Shown here: positions 9,235 through 16,935 of the stretch, piece after piece
Layout of the letters: each line of letters starts with the position of its first letter
Numbering within the stretch: position 1 is the stretch's first letter
Made by a program: the position numbers and the translations under genes
Notes under the pieces: generated by a model
The model's database searches: none
Seen by the model: the letters and a program-made list of their open reading frames with translations, nothing else
What the model was told of the DNA's origin: nothing
Assembly: GCF_900176365.1 (NCBI RefSeq)
Contig: NZ_FWXY01000010.1
Coordinates: 62,001 to 126,000, forward strand
Reading direction: 5' to 3'
DNA from: Desulfocicer vacuolatum DSM 3385
GTDB taxonomy: Bacteria > Desulfobacterota > Desulfobacteria > Desulfobacterales > Desulfobacteraceae
DNA length: 64,000 nt

Positions 9235-9384
9235 GGAGACCTCCTTTCTCTTCGGAGATATGGCCCGCATTGAATAAATTTATGAAGGGCCGTCTCGGTT
9301 TTTTTCCTCAAAATGCAAGGGCAATGCTTTTTTCATTTTTATTCCGTTTGTTATTTTTTTAGATAGGGTATTAATTTTTCCGGC

Positions 9385-9431
9385 TTGATTCCAACACCGA
9401 TTCCAGGTTACAGGCTCAATGTTGGAATCAA
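9385..9431 (-). terminator. Hairpin downstream of the DUF169-CoaE gene
   Basis: TTGATTCCAACA (9385-9396) and TGTTGGAATCAA (9420-9431) form a 12-bp stem. On the minus strand a CCGGAAAAATTAA tail follows, a modest T-run. It is a plausible but imperfect intrinsic terminator for the gene ending at 9491. Confidence 0.4.
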
Positions 9432-9490
9432 ACCTAATTTTTACTAACTGTTTTATTATAATACAGTTTTGCCTTCACAGCAATTATATT

Positions 9491-10897
9491 CTAAGCCTTG
9501 TGAAGCTGTGCCCAGACCGTTTCAATCTGTTTTTCAGTGTGTGCCAGATCTTTGGTATTATCCACCACAAAATCGGCAAACTGCAATTTCTCATCTATGG
9601 GCAGCTGGGCTTTGAGAATATTGGCAGCCTCTTCTTCAGTTATGCCGTCCCGGATGGCCAGGCGTTCTATCTGCACCTGGGATGGTACATGAATCACCAA
9701 CAATTTATCAAACAGATACTGCAGGTTCAGTTCAATGAGCAAAGGCACGGCCACCTGGATAACGGCCTTGGGATCTTTTTCAATAATCTGTGCCACCTGC
9801 TCAAAAAAGGCCTCATATATGGGGGGATGGGTAAAACCTTCAAGTTTTTTTCGTTTTTCCATGTCACCAAAAACAATATCTGACATCTTCTTTCGATCCA
9901 GAGCCCCCTCTTCATCCAGCACCTGGCGACCAAAGTAATCCACAATTTTTGCCAGTCCCGGGGTGCCCGGTTCCACCACCTGCCGGGCAATGAGATCAAA
10001 ATCAATCAATGGGGAGCCTAAGTTTTCCAGCATTTCAGACACCGTACTTTTACCGCTGGCAATGCCGCCGGTGACCCCCAACAGAAAATGTTGCCCATCT
10101 CCTTTAACTTTTTTCATCATATCATCAAGGCCCAGATAGGTGGGGGGAAACACCTGGGTAACATCACATTCTGCTCCGGCAAAACTGATGGGGTAACGTA
10201 CCCCCCGTCGATAAAGGGCCTCCAATCCGGAAAGGGTTTTTTCCATCAAACCGGCAGGCACCGCCATCACCATTTCATCATCCTGGGCATGGCCATAACG
10301 ACGCTCTCCATAGCATGGAATGCCCACCGACGGTTTTCCACTCTCATAGCAGCGAACAATGGCATCGGAACAGGAAGACTCCCCCACACAGAAAAACTGC
10401 ATCACTTCGTAATCACAAAATTGCAATGCATTGATCATCATCATGATCTGGGCCGGATTGGCATAAATCAACACAATATCCGGTGTAAAAGGATTGTAAA
10501 CCAGGGGTGCCATGGCCAGGGCCTGATATTTTCCCAGGGGTAAACGGGGAATGGCTGCTTCAAATTTTTGACCGTCAGCCTTGGTTGCCACCCACACAAT
10601 GTTTCTGAATGTACCGTTCTTATGGGTTTCGGGAACTTCCCTTAACCCCAGAATGGAAGAACAGGAAGAGAAGAGAAAATCCTCCAGATCCGCCCCCACA
10701 CTCCAATCAAAATTACGCACCAGATTAATCATCTGGCACATGGTCATTTTGCTTTGGGGACGTCGAAGAAAGGGAATTGTTTCAAGGCTTTCCTTTTTCT
10801 CCAGCATTTTAAAGGCCACGGGAAATGATTTTAAACGCAACAGCAGTTCAAACCGTCTGATTATTTTTTCCCAATTTTTTTTATCCTTAGTTTGCAT
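9491..10897 (-). CDS. coaE: DUF169 domain fused to dephospho-CoA kinase
   Basis: A two-domain protein of 468 residues from the ATG at 10897, which follows AAGGAGG. Residues about 8-262 are a DUF169 domain (Cys-rich, with GKYQALAMAPL, YANPAQIMMMINALQ, CYGERRYGHAQDDEM). Residues about 272-468 are a complete dephospho-CoA kinase: P-loop GVTGGIASGKST, DFDLIARQVVEPG, and the lid region FTHPPIYEAF. CoaE performs the last step of coenzyme A synthesis. CoaE alone is about 200 residues, so the DUF169 part is an addition of unknown role, perhaps a regulatory or heme/redox-related domain. An upstream in-frame ATG at 10978 lies in repeat DNA and has no binding site. Confidence 0.88.
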   Translation of the reverse strand: MQTKDKKNWEKIIRRFELLLRLKSFPVAFKMLEKKESLETIPFLRRPQSKMTMCQMINLVRNFDWSVGADLEDFLFSSCSSILGLREVPETHKNGTFRNIVWVATKADGQKFEAAIPRLPLGKYQALAMAPLVYNPFTPDIVLIYANPAQIMMMINALQFCDYEVMQFFCVGESSCSDAIVRCYESGKPSVGIPCYGERRYGHAQDDEMVMAVPAGLMEKTLSGLEALYRRGVRYPISFAGAECDVTQVFPPTYLGLDDMMKKVKGDGQHFLLGVTGGIASGKSTVSEMLENLGSPLIDFDLIARQVVEPGTPGLAKIVDYFGRQVLDEEGALDRKKMSDIVFGDMEKRKKLEGFTHPPIYEAFFEQVAQIIEKDPKAVIQVAVPLLIELNLQYLFDKLLVIHVPSQVQIERLAIRDGITEEEAANILKAQLPIDEKLQFADFVVDNTKDLAHTEKQIETVWAQLHKA

Positions 10898-10966
10898 ACT
10901 TAAAGCCTCCTTGACCACCGGTAAGACGAAATGATGCGGTGCTTTGTTTGAAATCTTATGAGATAT

Positions 10967-11082
10967 GGCATGCTTCATTTATGGTTTACACTTTCCAAAA
11001 CAATGTCCCCATTTTGAGGAGAAATTTTCAAAAAAGTGTAAACTATTTTTTGACTCATATATTGGCTCATATAATGGATGCC
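10967..11082. repeat. Palindromic element with GGCAT ends
   Basis: The stretch starts GGCATGCTTCATTT and ends GGATGCC, with inner inverted GGTTTACACTTT / AAAGTGTAAACT. The same pattern recurs at 13861-14071 and 48017-48122. The first part overlaps the region upstream of the DUF169-CoaE gene, where it supplies a spurious longer reading frame. Confidence 0.6.
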
Positions 11083-11192
11083 TGAGATATAACAATTTCG
11101 CCATTGGCATTATTGATGAAATGAGGTGTTAAATCTTTAATATTATAAGGTATTTTGCTATCCCCCATAAGCCATGGAAGAGATCCCATGGC

Positions 11193-12380
11193 CTAACGAA
11201 AAACCACCGGATGGTACTTGCCCTGTTTCAATGCGGCCAGCAAAGACGCTTCACTGTCAATGACCTCATCAAAGGCCGTTGCATATACCCCCACAGTTGA
11301 GATATCGTGGGCATCACTGCCCCCTGTTGACGGTAGCCCAAGTCCGTTGGCCACATCCCGGGCCATGTTATTTTCTGTCTCTGTCACCTTGCCGTTCAAG
11401 GTTTCCACCCCGTCAACCCATTTAAACAGTTCCCGGGCCATGGCACTGTCCGGTGTCAAACCCACATCATCGGCCCCAAAGGTTAAAAATCCGCGAAAGG
11501 GATGGGCCGCCACAATAAAGCCCCCCACATCAGCCACCTTTTTCTTAAGGTCTGCAAGTCTGGTAATGCCCTGGAGATTCTCATAAAAACCAAAGGTCAG
11601 TATATCGCCCTGTTCCGTGATAATCTCATTGGCCCGCAACACCAGAAAATCATGTTTTTCACTCAACGCCTGCACCGCTTCTGCTGACCACACATAATTA
11701 TGATCCGTAAGACAGATCCCTTGCAACCCAATACGTCTGGCCTCTTGGATCATGGCGTCCACAGAATCAGATGCGCAGGGCGATGCCGGGGAGGTATGCA
11801 CATGCATATCAATAACAAACTTACCTTTTTTTGCAGAAGGGTTCCCCAAGGACCCGGCATTTCTTTTGTGTTCAGTTTTTTTAGGGGAAGGCTTATTTGT
11901 GCCGGAAGGAGAAGATAACTCTTTTTTTTCATTGTCCATGCCGGGGGATGACTCAGCCATGGATGCTGTTTCATCATTGCGCATGAATTGTTTAAAGGTA
12001 ATTTCCGGATTCTCTTTTTGAGCCGCCTCCCAATTGAGTAACTTCACCGTTTCCCGCACGGCATGTCCACACTCAATAAAAAGGTTGGCAAAATGTCGAC
12101 AGGATTTACGACCAATGGTTTTATGAATCTTATTATCAATCCCGGCCTTGAGGCAAAATCCTTCAGCCTCATGGAGAAAATCTATGGCCCGGGGACATTC
12201 CGGTGTTGTCCAGCGTAGCCATCGTCCCTTAACCCCGGAGCAGATCAAATCGCTGATATTAACCTTGAAACAAAGCTCCAGACTATAAATGGAATCATCC
12301 AGAATACCATGCACCTCAAGGGTTTCCCGGTCCAGACGCGCCACATCAACCACTTTATTACGCATAAAATCAAACATCAC
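11193..12380 (-). CDS. DUF2889-like domain fused to PHP phosphoesterase
   Basis: Residues about 1-120 resemble DUF2889 (GVKGRWLRWTTPECPRAIDFLHEAEGFC), residues 135-190 are a low-complexity Ser/Lys linker, and residues about 190-395 are a PHP-type metal-dependent phosphoesterase: DMHVHTSPASPCA, LTDHNYVW, RANEIITEQGD, VAAHPFRG and GGSDAH supply the metal ligands. PHP proteins hydrolyse phosphate esters; the substrate here is unknown. The start overlaps the upstream DUF2889 stop (GTGATG), so the genes are coupled. A GCCATGG/CCATGGC hairpin follows the stop codon at 11171-11192. Confidence 0.8.
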   Translation of the reverse strand: MMFDFMRNKVVDVARLDRETLEVHGILDDSIYSLELCFKVNISDLICSGVKGRWLRWTTPECPRAIDFLHEAEGFCLKAGIDNKIHKTIGRKSCRHFANLFIECGHAVRETVKLLNWEAAQKENPEITFKQFMRNDETASMAESSPGMDNEKKELSSPSGTNKPSPKKTEHKRNAGSLGNPSAKKGKFVIDMHVHTSPASPCASDSVDAMIQEARRIGLQGICLTDHNYVWSAEAVQALSEKHDFLVLRANEIITEQGDILTFGFYENLQGITRLADLKKKVADVGGFIVAAHPFRGFLTFGADDVGLTPDSAMARELFKWVDGVETLNGKVTETENNMARDVANGLGLPSTGGSDAHDISTVGVYATAFDEVIDSEASLLAALKQGKYHPVVFR

Positions 12381-12892
12381 GCCCCTCCTTTGGCCTTTTC
12401 TGCTTCAAGTTCAGCAACCAATGGAGTTCCCTTGGCAAACGCTGCACACCGGTCATAAAGACGGATACTTTTTTTGACCATATTTGAATAAAAGGAGACC
12501 TTACCTGCCTCATCATCCGGAGCCTTTAAAAGCACCTTCCGGGTCAAGGTCAGGATCACCCCGTGGCAACACTCTTCCACCATGTAAACAATCTGTTGAA
12601 TTTTTTCCTCTTCTCCCATGAGTCCTTTGATGATTTTCAGCATACCCGCAGCCACCCGCACCCCCATCACGGCCTGCAGGCGCCGGTCAAGATCTTCAAT
12701 CTCACCCCAGCCAGCATGTCGAAAATAACCGGATATGGCACAAATCTCCATATCCGGCATTTTCACCTCAATCACCACTTCGGCATCGGTGAAGGTGTCA
12801 CGCAACCGGCACACGGAACGCAGGTTGCCGCCATTGATTTTTTCAACACTGGTATTGCGATTCATGGCAAATTTAAGAATATTGTTTGACAT
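12377..12892 (-). CDS. DUF2889-family protein
   Basis: A 171-residue cytoplasmic protein with the DUF2889 pattern: NGGNLRSVCRLRDTFTDAEVVIEVKMPDMEICAISGYFRH, followed by GVRVAAGMLKIIKGLMG and VYMVEECCHGVILTL. The adjacent Cys pair at CC and other conserved Cys may bind metal. GGAGGAG lies eight bases before the ATG. It sits between the DUF6125 gene (34-base gap) and the DUF2889-PHP gene (overlap). The biochemical role of the family is unknown. Confidence 0.75.
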   Translation of the reverse strand: MSNNILKFAMNRNTSVEKINGGNLRSVCRLRDTFTDAEVVIEVKMPDMEICAISGYFRHAGWGEIEDLDRRLQAVMGVRVAAGMLKIIKGLMGEEEKIQQIVYMVEECCHGVILTLTRKVLLKAPDDEAGKVSFYSNMVKKSIRLYDRCAAFAKGTPLVAELEAEKAKGGA

Positions 12893-12926
12893 GGAAAGGT
12901 CTCCTCCTTTTTATTCAACAGGCATT

Positions 12927-13673
12927 CTAATCAACAACCGTGAACTTCCAGGCACAGAACCACTCTTCGGGATGTTCATCCGGGGGACAGCCCACACATT
13001 CGGTGACAATGCGCGAATCAATGGTGCTGGCAAAATAGGGATATTCCACCAGTCCCACAGATTTGCAGGGATAATCTGCAAGTCCCTTTCGCTTTCTTGC
13101 CACCTGAACCCGGCACTCATTCATGCGAAAAATAATGCAGTTTTCATTCACATCTTCAATGGACTGCTTGTTTATCAAAGCATACATTCTAAAGGCCAAT
13201 GCTTTTTTCAAAGCAGGGATACCGCCTTGTTCCGGCAATTCAAGCAACTGCTTGATCCGCTCTGCCTCAAAGGGAGAGTAGCGGGTCCAGCAGGAGTCAT
13301 TACAGCGTTTGGCATCATTCATGCCATATTTTTTTTCCACTGCCTGGAACCAGATGCCATCGTTGGCCAGCCAGTTAACCCCGAGATTTTTAAGCAGATC
13401 AATCAACTCCTCCCGGGAAAGTGTATGCAGATGGGCAGGCATTCCGTCTTTGATTTCAAAACCAAAAATCTTGGACAATCGCTTTAACTGGTTCTGGAAA
13501 CTGGCACCCCACACATCAGCCTCAACATCCATGGCTTTTTCCATGCCCAGCTGGTGCTCCACCTGGGCAAACCATTGTCCATAATGAACCATGGTCCGCC
13601 GAAAGGAATCCACAACCCTTTTTCTCAACAATGCATCATCAGCTTCTCCAATAATCTCATCAATCTCGTTCAT
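12927..13673 (-). CDS. DUF6125-family cytosolic protein
   Basis: The ATG at 13673 follows GAAAGGAAAA and gives 248 residues starting MNEIDEIIGEADDALLRKRVVDSFRRTMVHYGQWF. The C-terminal half is rich in Cys and aromatic residues: NDSCWTRYSPFEAERI, FRMNECRVQVARKRKGLADYPCKSVG and VTECVGCPPDEHPEEWFCAWKF. This matches the DUF6125 family as I recall it, often annotated only as cytosolic protein, and the Cys pattern suggests a bound metal or cofactor. It is the first full-length gene of a three-gene operon. Confidence 0.7.
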   Translation of the reverse strand: MNEIDEIIGEADDALLRKRVVDSFRRTMVHYGQWFAQVEHQLGMEKAMDVEADVWGASFQNQLKRLSKIFGFEIKDGMPAHLHTLSREELIDLLKNLGVNWLANDGIWFQAVEKKYGMNDAKRCNDSCWTRYSPFEAERIKQLLELPEQGGIPALKKALAFRMYALINKQSIEDVNENCIIFRMNECRVQVARKRKGLADYPCKSVGLVEYPYFASTIDSRIVTECVGCPPDEHPEEWFCAWKFTVVD

Positions 13674-13695
13674 TGTTCGCTTTTCCTTTCTTGTG

Positions 13696-13770
13696 TTAAA
13701 CATATGCGATGTCGTCAATGGCTCTCTCAAGCCAGGACATCGCCTGTAAAAGTTGATTTTTGTTCATCAT
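13696..13770 (-). CDS. 24-codon ORF with strong ribosome binding site
   Basis: ATGATG at 13770 is preceded by CAGGGGGGT, a very strong Shine-Dalgarno sequence, and opens 24 codons encoding an amphipathic peptide (start MMNKNQLLQAM, end DDIAYV). The stop lies 22 bases before the DUF6125 ATG. It could be a small protein or a leader peptide coupling translation to the operon. No homolog is known to me. Confidence 0.45.
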   Translation of the reverse strand: MMNKNQLLQAMSWLERAIDDIAYV

Positions 13771-13860
13771 ACCCCCCTGTGAACAAAACACAACACCAAA
13801 TATATACCGGGAAACTACCGGCAAAAAACCGGTAGTTGAGGCAATTAGTCGTAATTTTTT

Positions 13861-14071
13861 GACATTTTCAACATAATTTTAAAAGTAGTTTACACTTTTT
13901 CATCAGATTTCCCCGGGAAATGAGTAGTACATAGTCAAGACTAAAATTTAGGATTGAACATACCCAGCCAATTACAACCATGGCATATTTGAAAACGGAC
14001 AATCCTAAAATCAAAATTTGACACTGTAGTAGTTCTTTTTGAGAAGTGTAAACTGGGAAATGAAGCATGCC
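13861..14071. mobile_element. Long palindromic MITE-like element
   Basis: Nested inverted arms: GTAGTTTACACTTTTT near 13885 pairs with AAGTGTAAACT near 14046; AGTAGTACATAGTCA pairs with TGACACTGTAGTA; AAAATTTAGGATTG pairs with CAATCCTAAAATC. The right end is GAAGCATGCC. Shorter versions occur at 10967-11082 and 48017-48122. It lies between the PAS-LuxR gene and the DUF6125 operon and encodes nothing. Confidence 0.65.
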
Positions 14072-14077
14072 AATTTT

Positions 14078-15070
14078 TTAAAATAACAACAGTTGCGACC
14101 TTAAATTGACCTTTTTGTTCACCAGACCGATCTTTTTCCTGATGTTTTCCCGATGAAATTCCACCGTGCGCAAAGCGATATTAAAAAACCGGGCAATTTC
14201 TTTATTGCCACGCCCCTCTTTAATGAGGTTGGCCACCTGGATTTCCCGGGGTGTCAAATTAAGTAACGGGGATGAAAGACGTTGGGAAAAGGGAGAAACA
14301 AGGTCCTCCAGATTGGCCTGTAAAGCAGACACACAGGCGCGTTGTGATTCGTCCAGGTGACTCATACTCAGTTGTTCCAGATAGGGGAGAACCAGCTTTT
14401 TCATATTGGCCAGAACTTTATCTTCAAGCTCGTTTTTGTCATCTTCCCGTGCCCTTAGGATAACCCGTAAAGCGATATTTGCTTCCTCAAGTGTCTTGGA
14501 TTTCAGATCAAGTTCGGCACTGCGTCTGATTAAACCGGTTTCTGCTTTTTTTCGCTCGGCAATCTCAGCGTACAGGCGTTCATTTAAGATGGTCAGTTCC
14601 CGGGTTCTTTCGGCCACACGGGCCTCAAGTTGTGCCCGGACTTGAATTAAGGCATTTTCAGATTTTTTACGATCCGTAATATCCTTGGTCACATGGACCA
14701 TACCCACAATATCGTTATTATCATCAAATATGGGAGAGGCAGAAATTACAAATGTTTTTCCCATTCGCCGGTTTTCCACCTCTATGGTATGGGTTTTAAG
14801 ATCGTGCAGCACCTTCTCCACTGGACAAATGGCACAATTTTCATCCCTGTCCCACAACGCTTCATAACACTTACAGTTGGCAATGCGACTCAGTTCAACC
14901 TGGAACCCCTCAAGCAAAGAATGGTTAGCAGAAATAATCCGTTTATCAAGGTCAAGGATGGTGACATAGTCATCTATGGCATCAAAAACTCTCCAGCACT
15001 GCCCCAGAATTGCGGTGGTATCTTTGTCTTCTATGTTTTCAAAATTTTTCCAAGCGTCATAAGTATCCAT
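14078..15070 (-). CDS. PAS-domain LuxR-type transcriptional regulator
   Basis: Residues about 20-135 form a PAS domain (DAIDDYVTILDLDKRIISANHSL ... GKTFVISASPIFDDNNDIVGMVHVTKDITDRK), residues 135-215 a charged coiled coil, and residues about 265-330 a LuxR/GerE helix-turn-helix (LTPREIQVANLIKEGRGNKEIA, TVEFHRENIRKKIGL). A Cys cluster within the PAS domain (CKCYEALWDRDENCAIC) could bind metal or heme or sense redox. There is no kinase or receiver domain, so it is a one-component sensor-regulator. Target genes are unknown. Confidence 0.88.
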   Translation of the reverse strand: MDTYDAWKNFENIEDKDTTAILGQCWRVFDAIDDYVTILDLDKRIISANHSLLEGFQVELSRIANCKCYEALWDRDENCAICPVEKVLHDLKTHTIEVENRRMGKTFVISASPIFDDNNDIVGMVHVTKDITDRKKSENALIQVRAQLEARVAERTRELTILNERLYAEIAERKKAETGLIRRSAELDLKSKTLEEANIALRVILRAREDDKNELEDKVLANMKKLVLPYLEQLSMSHLDESQRACVSALQANLEDLVSPFSQRLSSPLLNLTPREIQVANLIKEGRGNKEIARFFNIALRTVEFHRENIRKKIGLVNKKVNLRSQLLLF

Positions 15071-15112
15071 AAGTGGTTATACTTTTGGTTCCATTGATAG
15101 TTTTTTTGACAT

Positions 15113-15883
15113 TTATAACTCCCGGGGTATGGTGCACACGGGTATGGGAATCATCTTATGTTCATTGGCCCGATGAAAGTCCCTGTAAATTTCCAATACC
15201 TCTTTTTGGCGGGAAGTTATCTCCAGCTCATTTCCGGCATTTTCTTCAAAAGACATGGCCCATTCCAGCTCGGGATAGGTGGCGCCTATCTGGGATTCGT
15301 CCGTGCGATCATCTTCCCACAATCCATCAGTGGGTGCTGCCGATAAAATACCGTCATCCACCCCCAAAAAACGTCCCAGGGCATACACCTGGGTTTTAAA
15401 CAGGTCGGCAAGGGGAGACAAATCCACCCCGCCGTCGCCATATTTTGTATAAAAACCCACCCCGAAATCTTCCACCTTGTTTCCGGTACCTGCCACCATC
15501 ATGCGGTGGTGGGAAGCAAAGGCATACAAGGTGAGCATGCGCAGGCGGGACCGGGTATTGGCCATGGTCAACCCGTCCTGGATATCCCGGGGAAAAGTGC
15601 TGCCCAGGGCCTGGAAGGAAGGGGTAAGATCCACGGTGATTCCGGTGACATTATCATATGTTTCTTCCAGCCATTTAATGTGCCCGGTGGAAAGGGTCAC
15701 TTGTTCAGGTGCCTGGTGAATGGGCATGTTCAACACAATTACCTTTTTGCCGGTACGTGCGCAAAGGGTGGAGGTCACTGCAGAGTCAATGCCCCCGGAC
15801 ACCCCCACCACAAAACCTTCAAGACTTGCTGACTCGCACTGGGTGGCAAGCCAGTTTTCAATATATGCTGCTGTTTTATCCAT
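15113..15883 (-). CDS. nadE: NAD(+) synthase, ammonia-dependent type
   Basis: NadE amidates nicotinate adenine dinucleotide to NAD. The ATP pyrophosphatase loop VGVSGGIDSAVTSTL lies near residues 26-40, and GTGNKVEDFGVGFYTKYGDGGVDL is the family signature. There is no nitrilase-type glutaminase domain, so ammonia is the expected donor. The ATG at 15883 is preceded by AAGGAGA; an upstream ATG at 15904 overlaps the yigZ stop. Length is 256 residues. Confidence 0.94.
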   Translation of the reverse strand: MDKTAAYIENWLATQCESASLEGFVVGVSGGIDSAVTSTLCARTGKKVIVLNMPIHQAPEQVTLSTGHIKWLEETYDNVTGITVDLTPSFQALGSTFPRDIQDGLTMANTRSRLRMLTLYAFASHHRMMVAGTGNKVEDFGVGFYTKYGDGGVDLSPLADLFKTQVYALGRFLGVDDGILSAAPTDGLWEDDRTDESQIGATYPELEWAMSFEENAGNELEITSRQKEVLEIYRDFHRANEHKMIPIPVCTIPREL

Positions 15884-15897
15884 TTTTTCTCCTTGAT

Positions 15898-16527
15898 TTA
15901 ACACTCCTGAGCCTCCGGGTCCAGGGGACCTTCAAAGGTTAATTTTCCCCCATCCTGATATTCTGTCAACATTTTTTCCAGCACCGGGGCATCATGGGCC
16001 TCCACTGCCACCCCATGGGTCACTTGCTCCGTATAATCCGTTTCAGCAATAACCACTCCCAGATTATTTAATTGATACAGCAAGGTATCATTAAAGGCAT
16101 AGGGCAATGTAACCCGATAGCTGTTTATCTTCACAAGCTTCATGAGCTTTTCCAGGGCAATGGCAGATTCCACAGCCTCGCCATAGGCTTCAATGAGCCC
16201 TCTGATACCAAGTTTAACCCCACCGAAATACCGGGTGACCACAGCCACAATCCGGGTCATGTGATGACTTTGCAGCACATTGAGCATGGGTTTTCCGGCA
16301 GTTCCGGCAGGCTCGCCATTGTCAGAGCAGTGAAAGGTCTCCCCTTTATCCCCCACAATATAGGCCCAGCAGTTATGGGTGGCGGTTTTATGTTCCGATG
16401 CCACAGAGGAGATAAAGGTTTTGGCTTCTTCCATGGAGTCCACCCGGCAAAGGGCGCAGATAAAGGTGGAACGTTTAATTTTTATCTCCCGGGATCTTGG
16501 TGTTTTTACTGAATAGAAATATTCCAT
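15898..16527 (-). CDS. YigZ/IMPACT family protein
   Basis: A 209-residue YigZ-family protein. Visible motifs are IKRSTFICAL, THNCWAYIVGD, CSDNGEPAGTAGKPML and VVTRYFGGVKLG, which are characteristic of the UPF0029/IMPACT N-terminal domain; the C-terminal EF-G-like DUF1949 region is also present. Bacterial members have no firmly established biochemical role. It is just upstream of nadE and probably cotranscribed. Confidence 0.88.
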   Translation of the reverse strand: MEYFYSVKTPRSREIKIKRSTFICALCRVDSMEEAKTFISSVASEHKTATHNCWAYIVGDKGETFHCSDNGEPAGTAGKPMLNVLQSHHMTRIVAVVTRYFGGVKLGIRGLIEAYGEAVESAIALEKLMKLVKINSYRVTLPYAFNDTLLYQLNNLGVVIAETDYTEQVTHGVAVEAHDAPVLEKMLTEYQDGGKLTFEGPLDPEAQEC

Positions 16528-16624
16528 GGCAGTTCCCTTTATGAAAACCCGGCAAGTCCACCGGTTTTTACCCCGGGATTGATTGACTTGGACGGCGTTG
16601 GTTTTGAAAAATCAGCCCTTGTCC

Positions 16625-16768
16625 AGCTGAAAGTAAATATTCGAATGATATTAATGTCTGGCCGGTCCCCCGTATCTGCTTATCCGGTACTGCCCGGCAT
16701 ATTAATTGTCAGGCAAGCAGCCCCCAATGAATGAAAATGGGGGAGCAGCCGAATATTTACAGCTGAAA
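16625..16768. mobile_element. IS66-like miniature element with 8-bp target duplication
   Basis: The element spans 16633-16760, from GTAAATATTCG to CGAATATTTAC (128 bases), flanked by the direct repeat AGCTGAAA at 16625-16632 and 16761-16768. It shares its ends with the element at 8301-8431, while the middle differs. GTAA ends plus 8-bp duplications point to mobilisation by an IS66-family transposase supplied in trans. Confidence 0.75.
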
Positions 16769-16805
16769 TCAAATATGTTCTTTTAAAACAGCCGGAACAG
16801 AAAAG

Positions 16806-16849
16806 CAACAAAAAGGGGGGAGCCATCTTTAATCATGATGGTTCCCCCC
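16806..16849 (-). terminator. Intrinsic terminator of the carboxyltransferase operon
   Basis: On the minus strand GGGGGGAACCATC and GATGGCTCCCCCC form a 13-bp GC-rich stem followed by TTTTTGTTG. It lies about 90 bases after the stop of the biotin-carrier subunit gene. Confidence 0.85.
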
Positions 16850-16935
16850 AGATTGACCTAACATATATGTGCGGTAATTTTAATTTTGGCCCAGGCTCCG
16901 GACGTCAAAAACCTCCCGGGCTTTCAAAATAAAAT

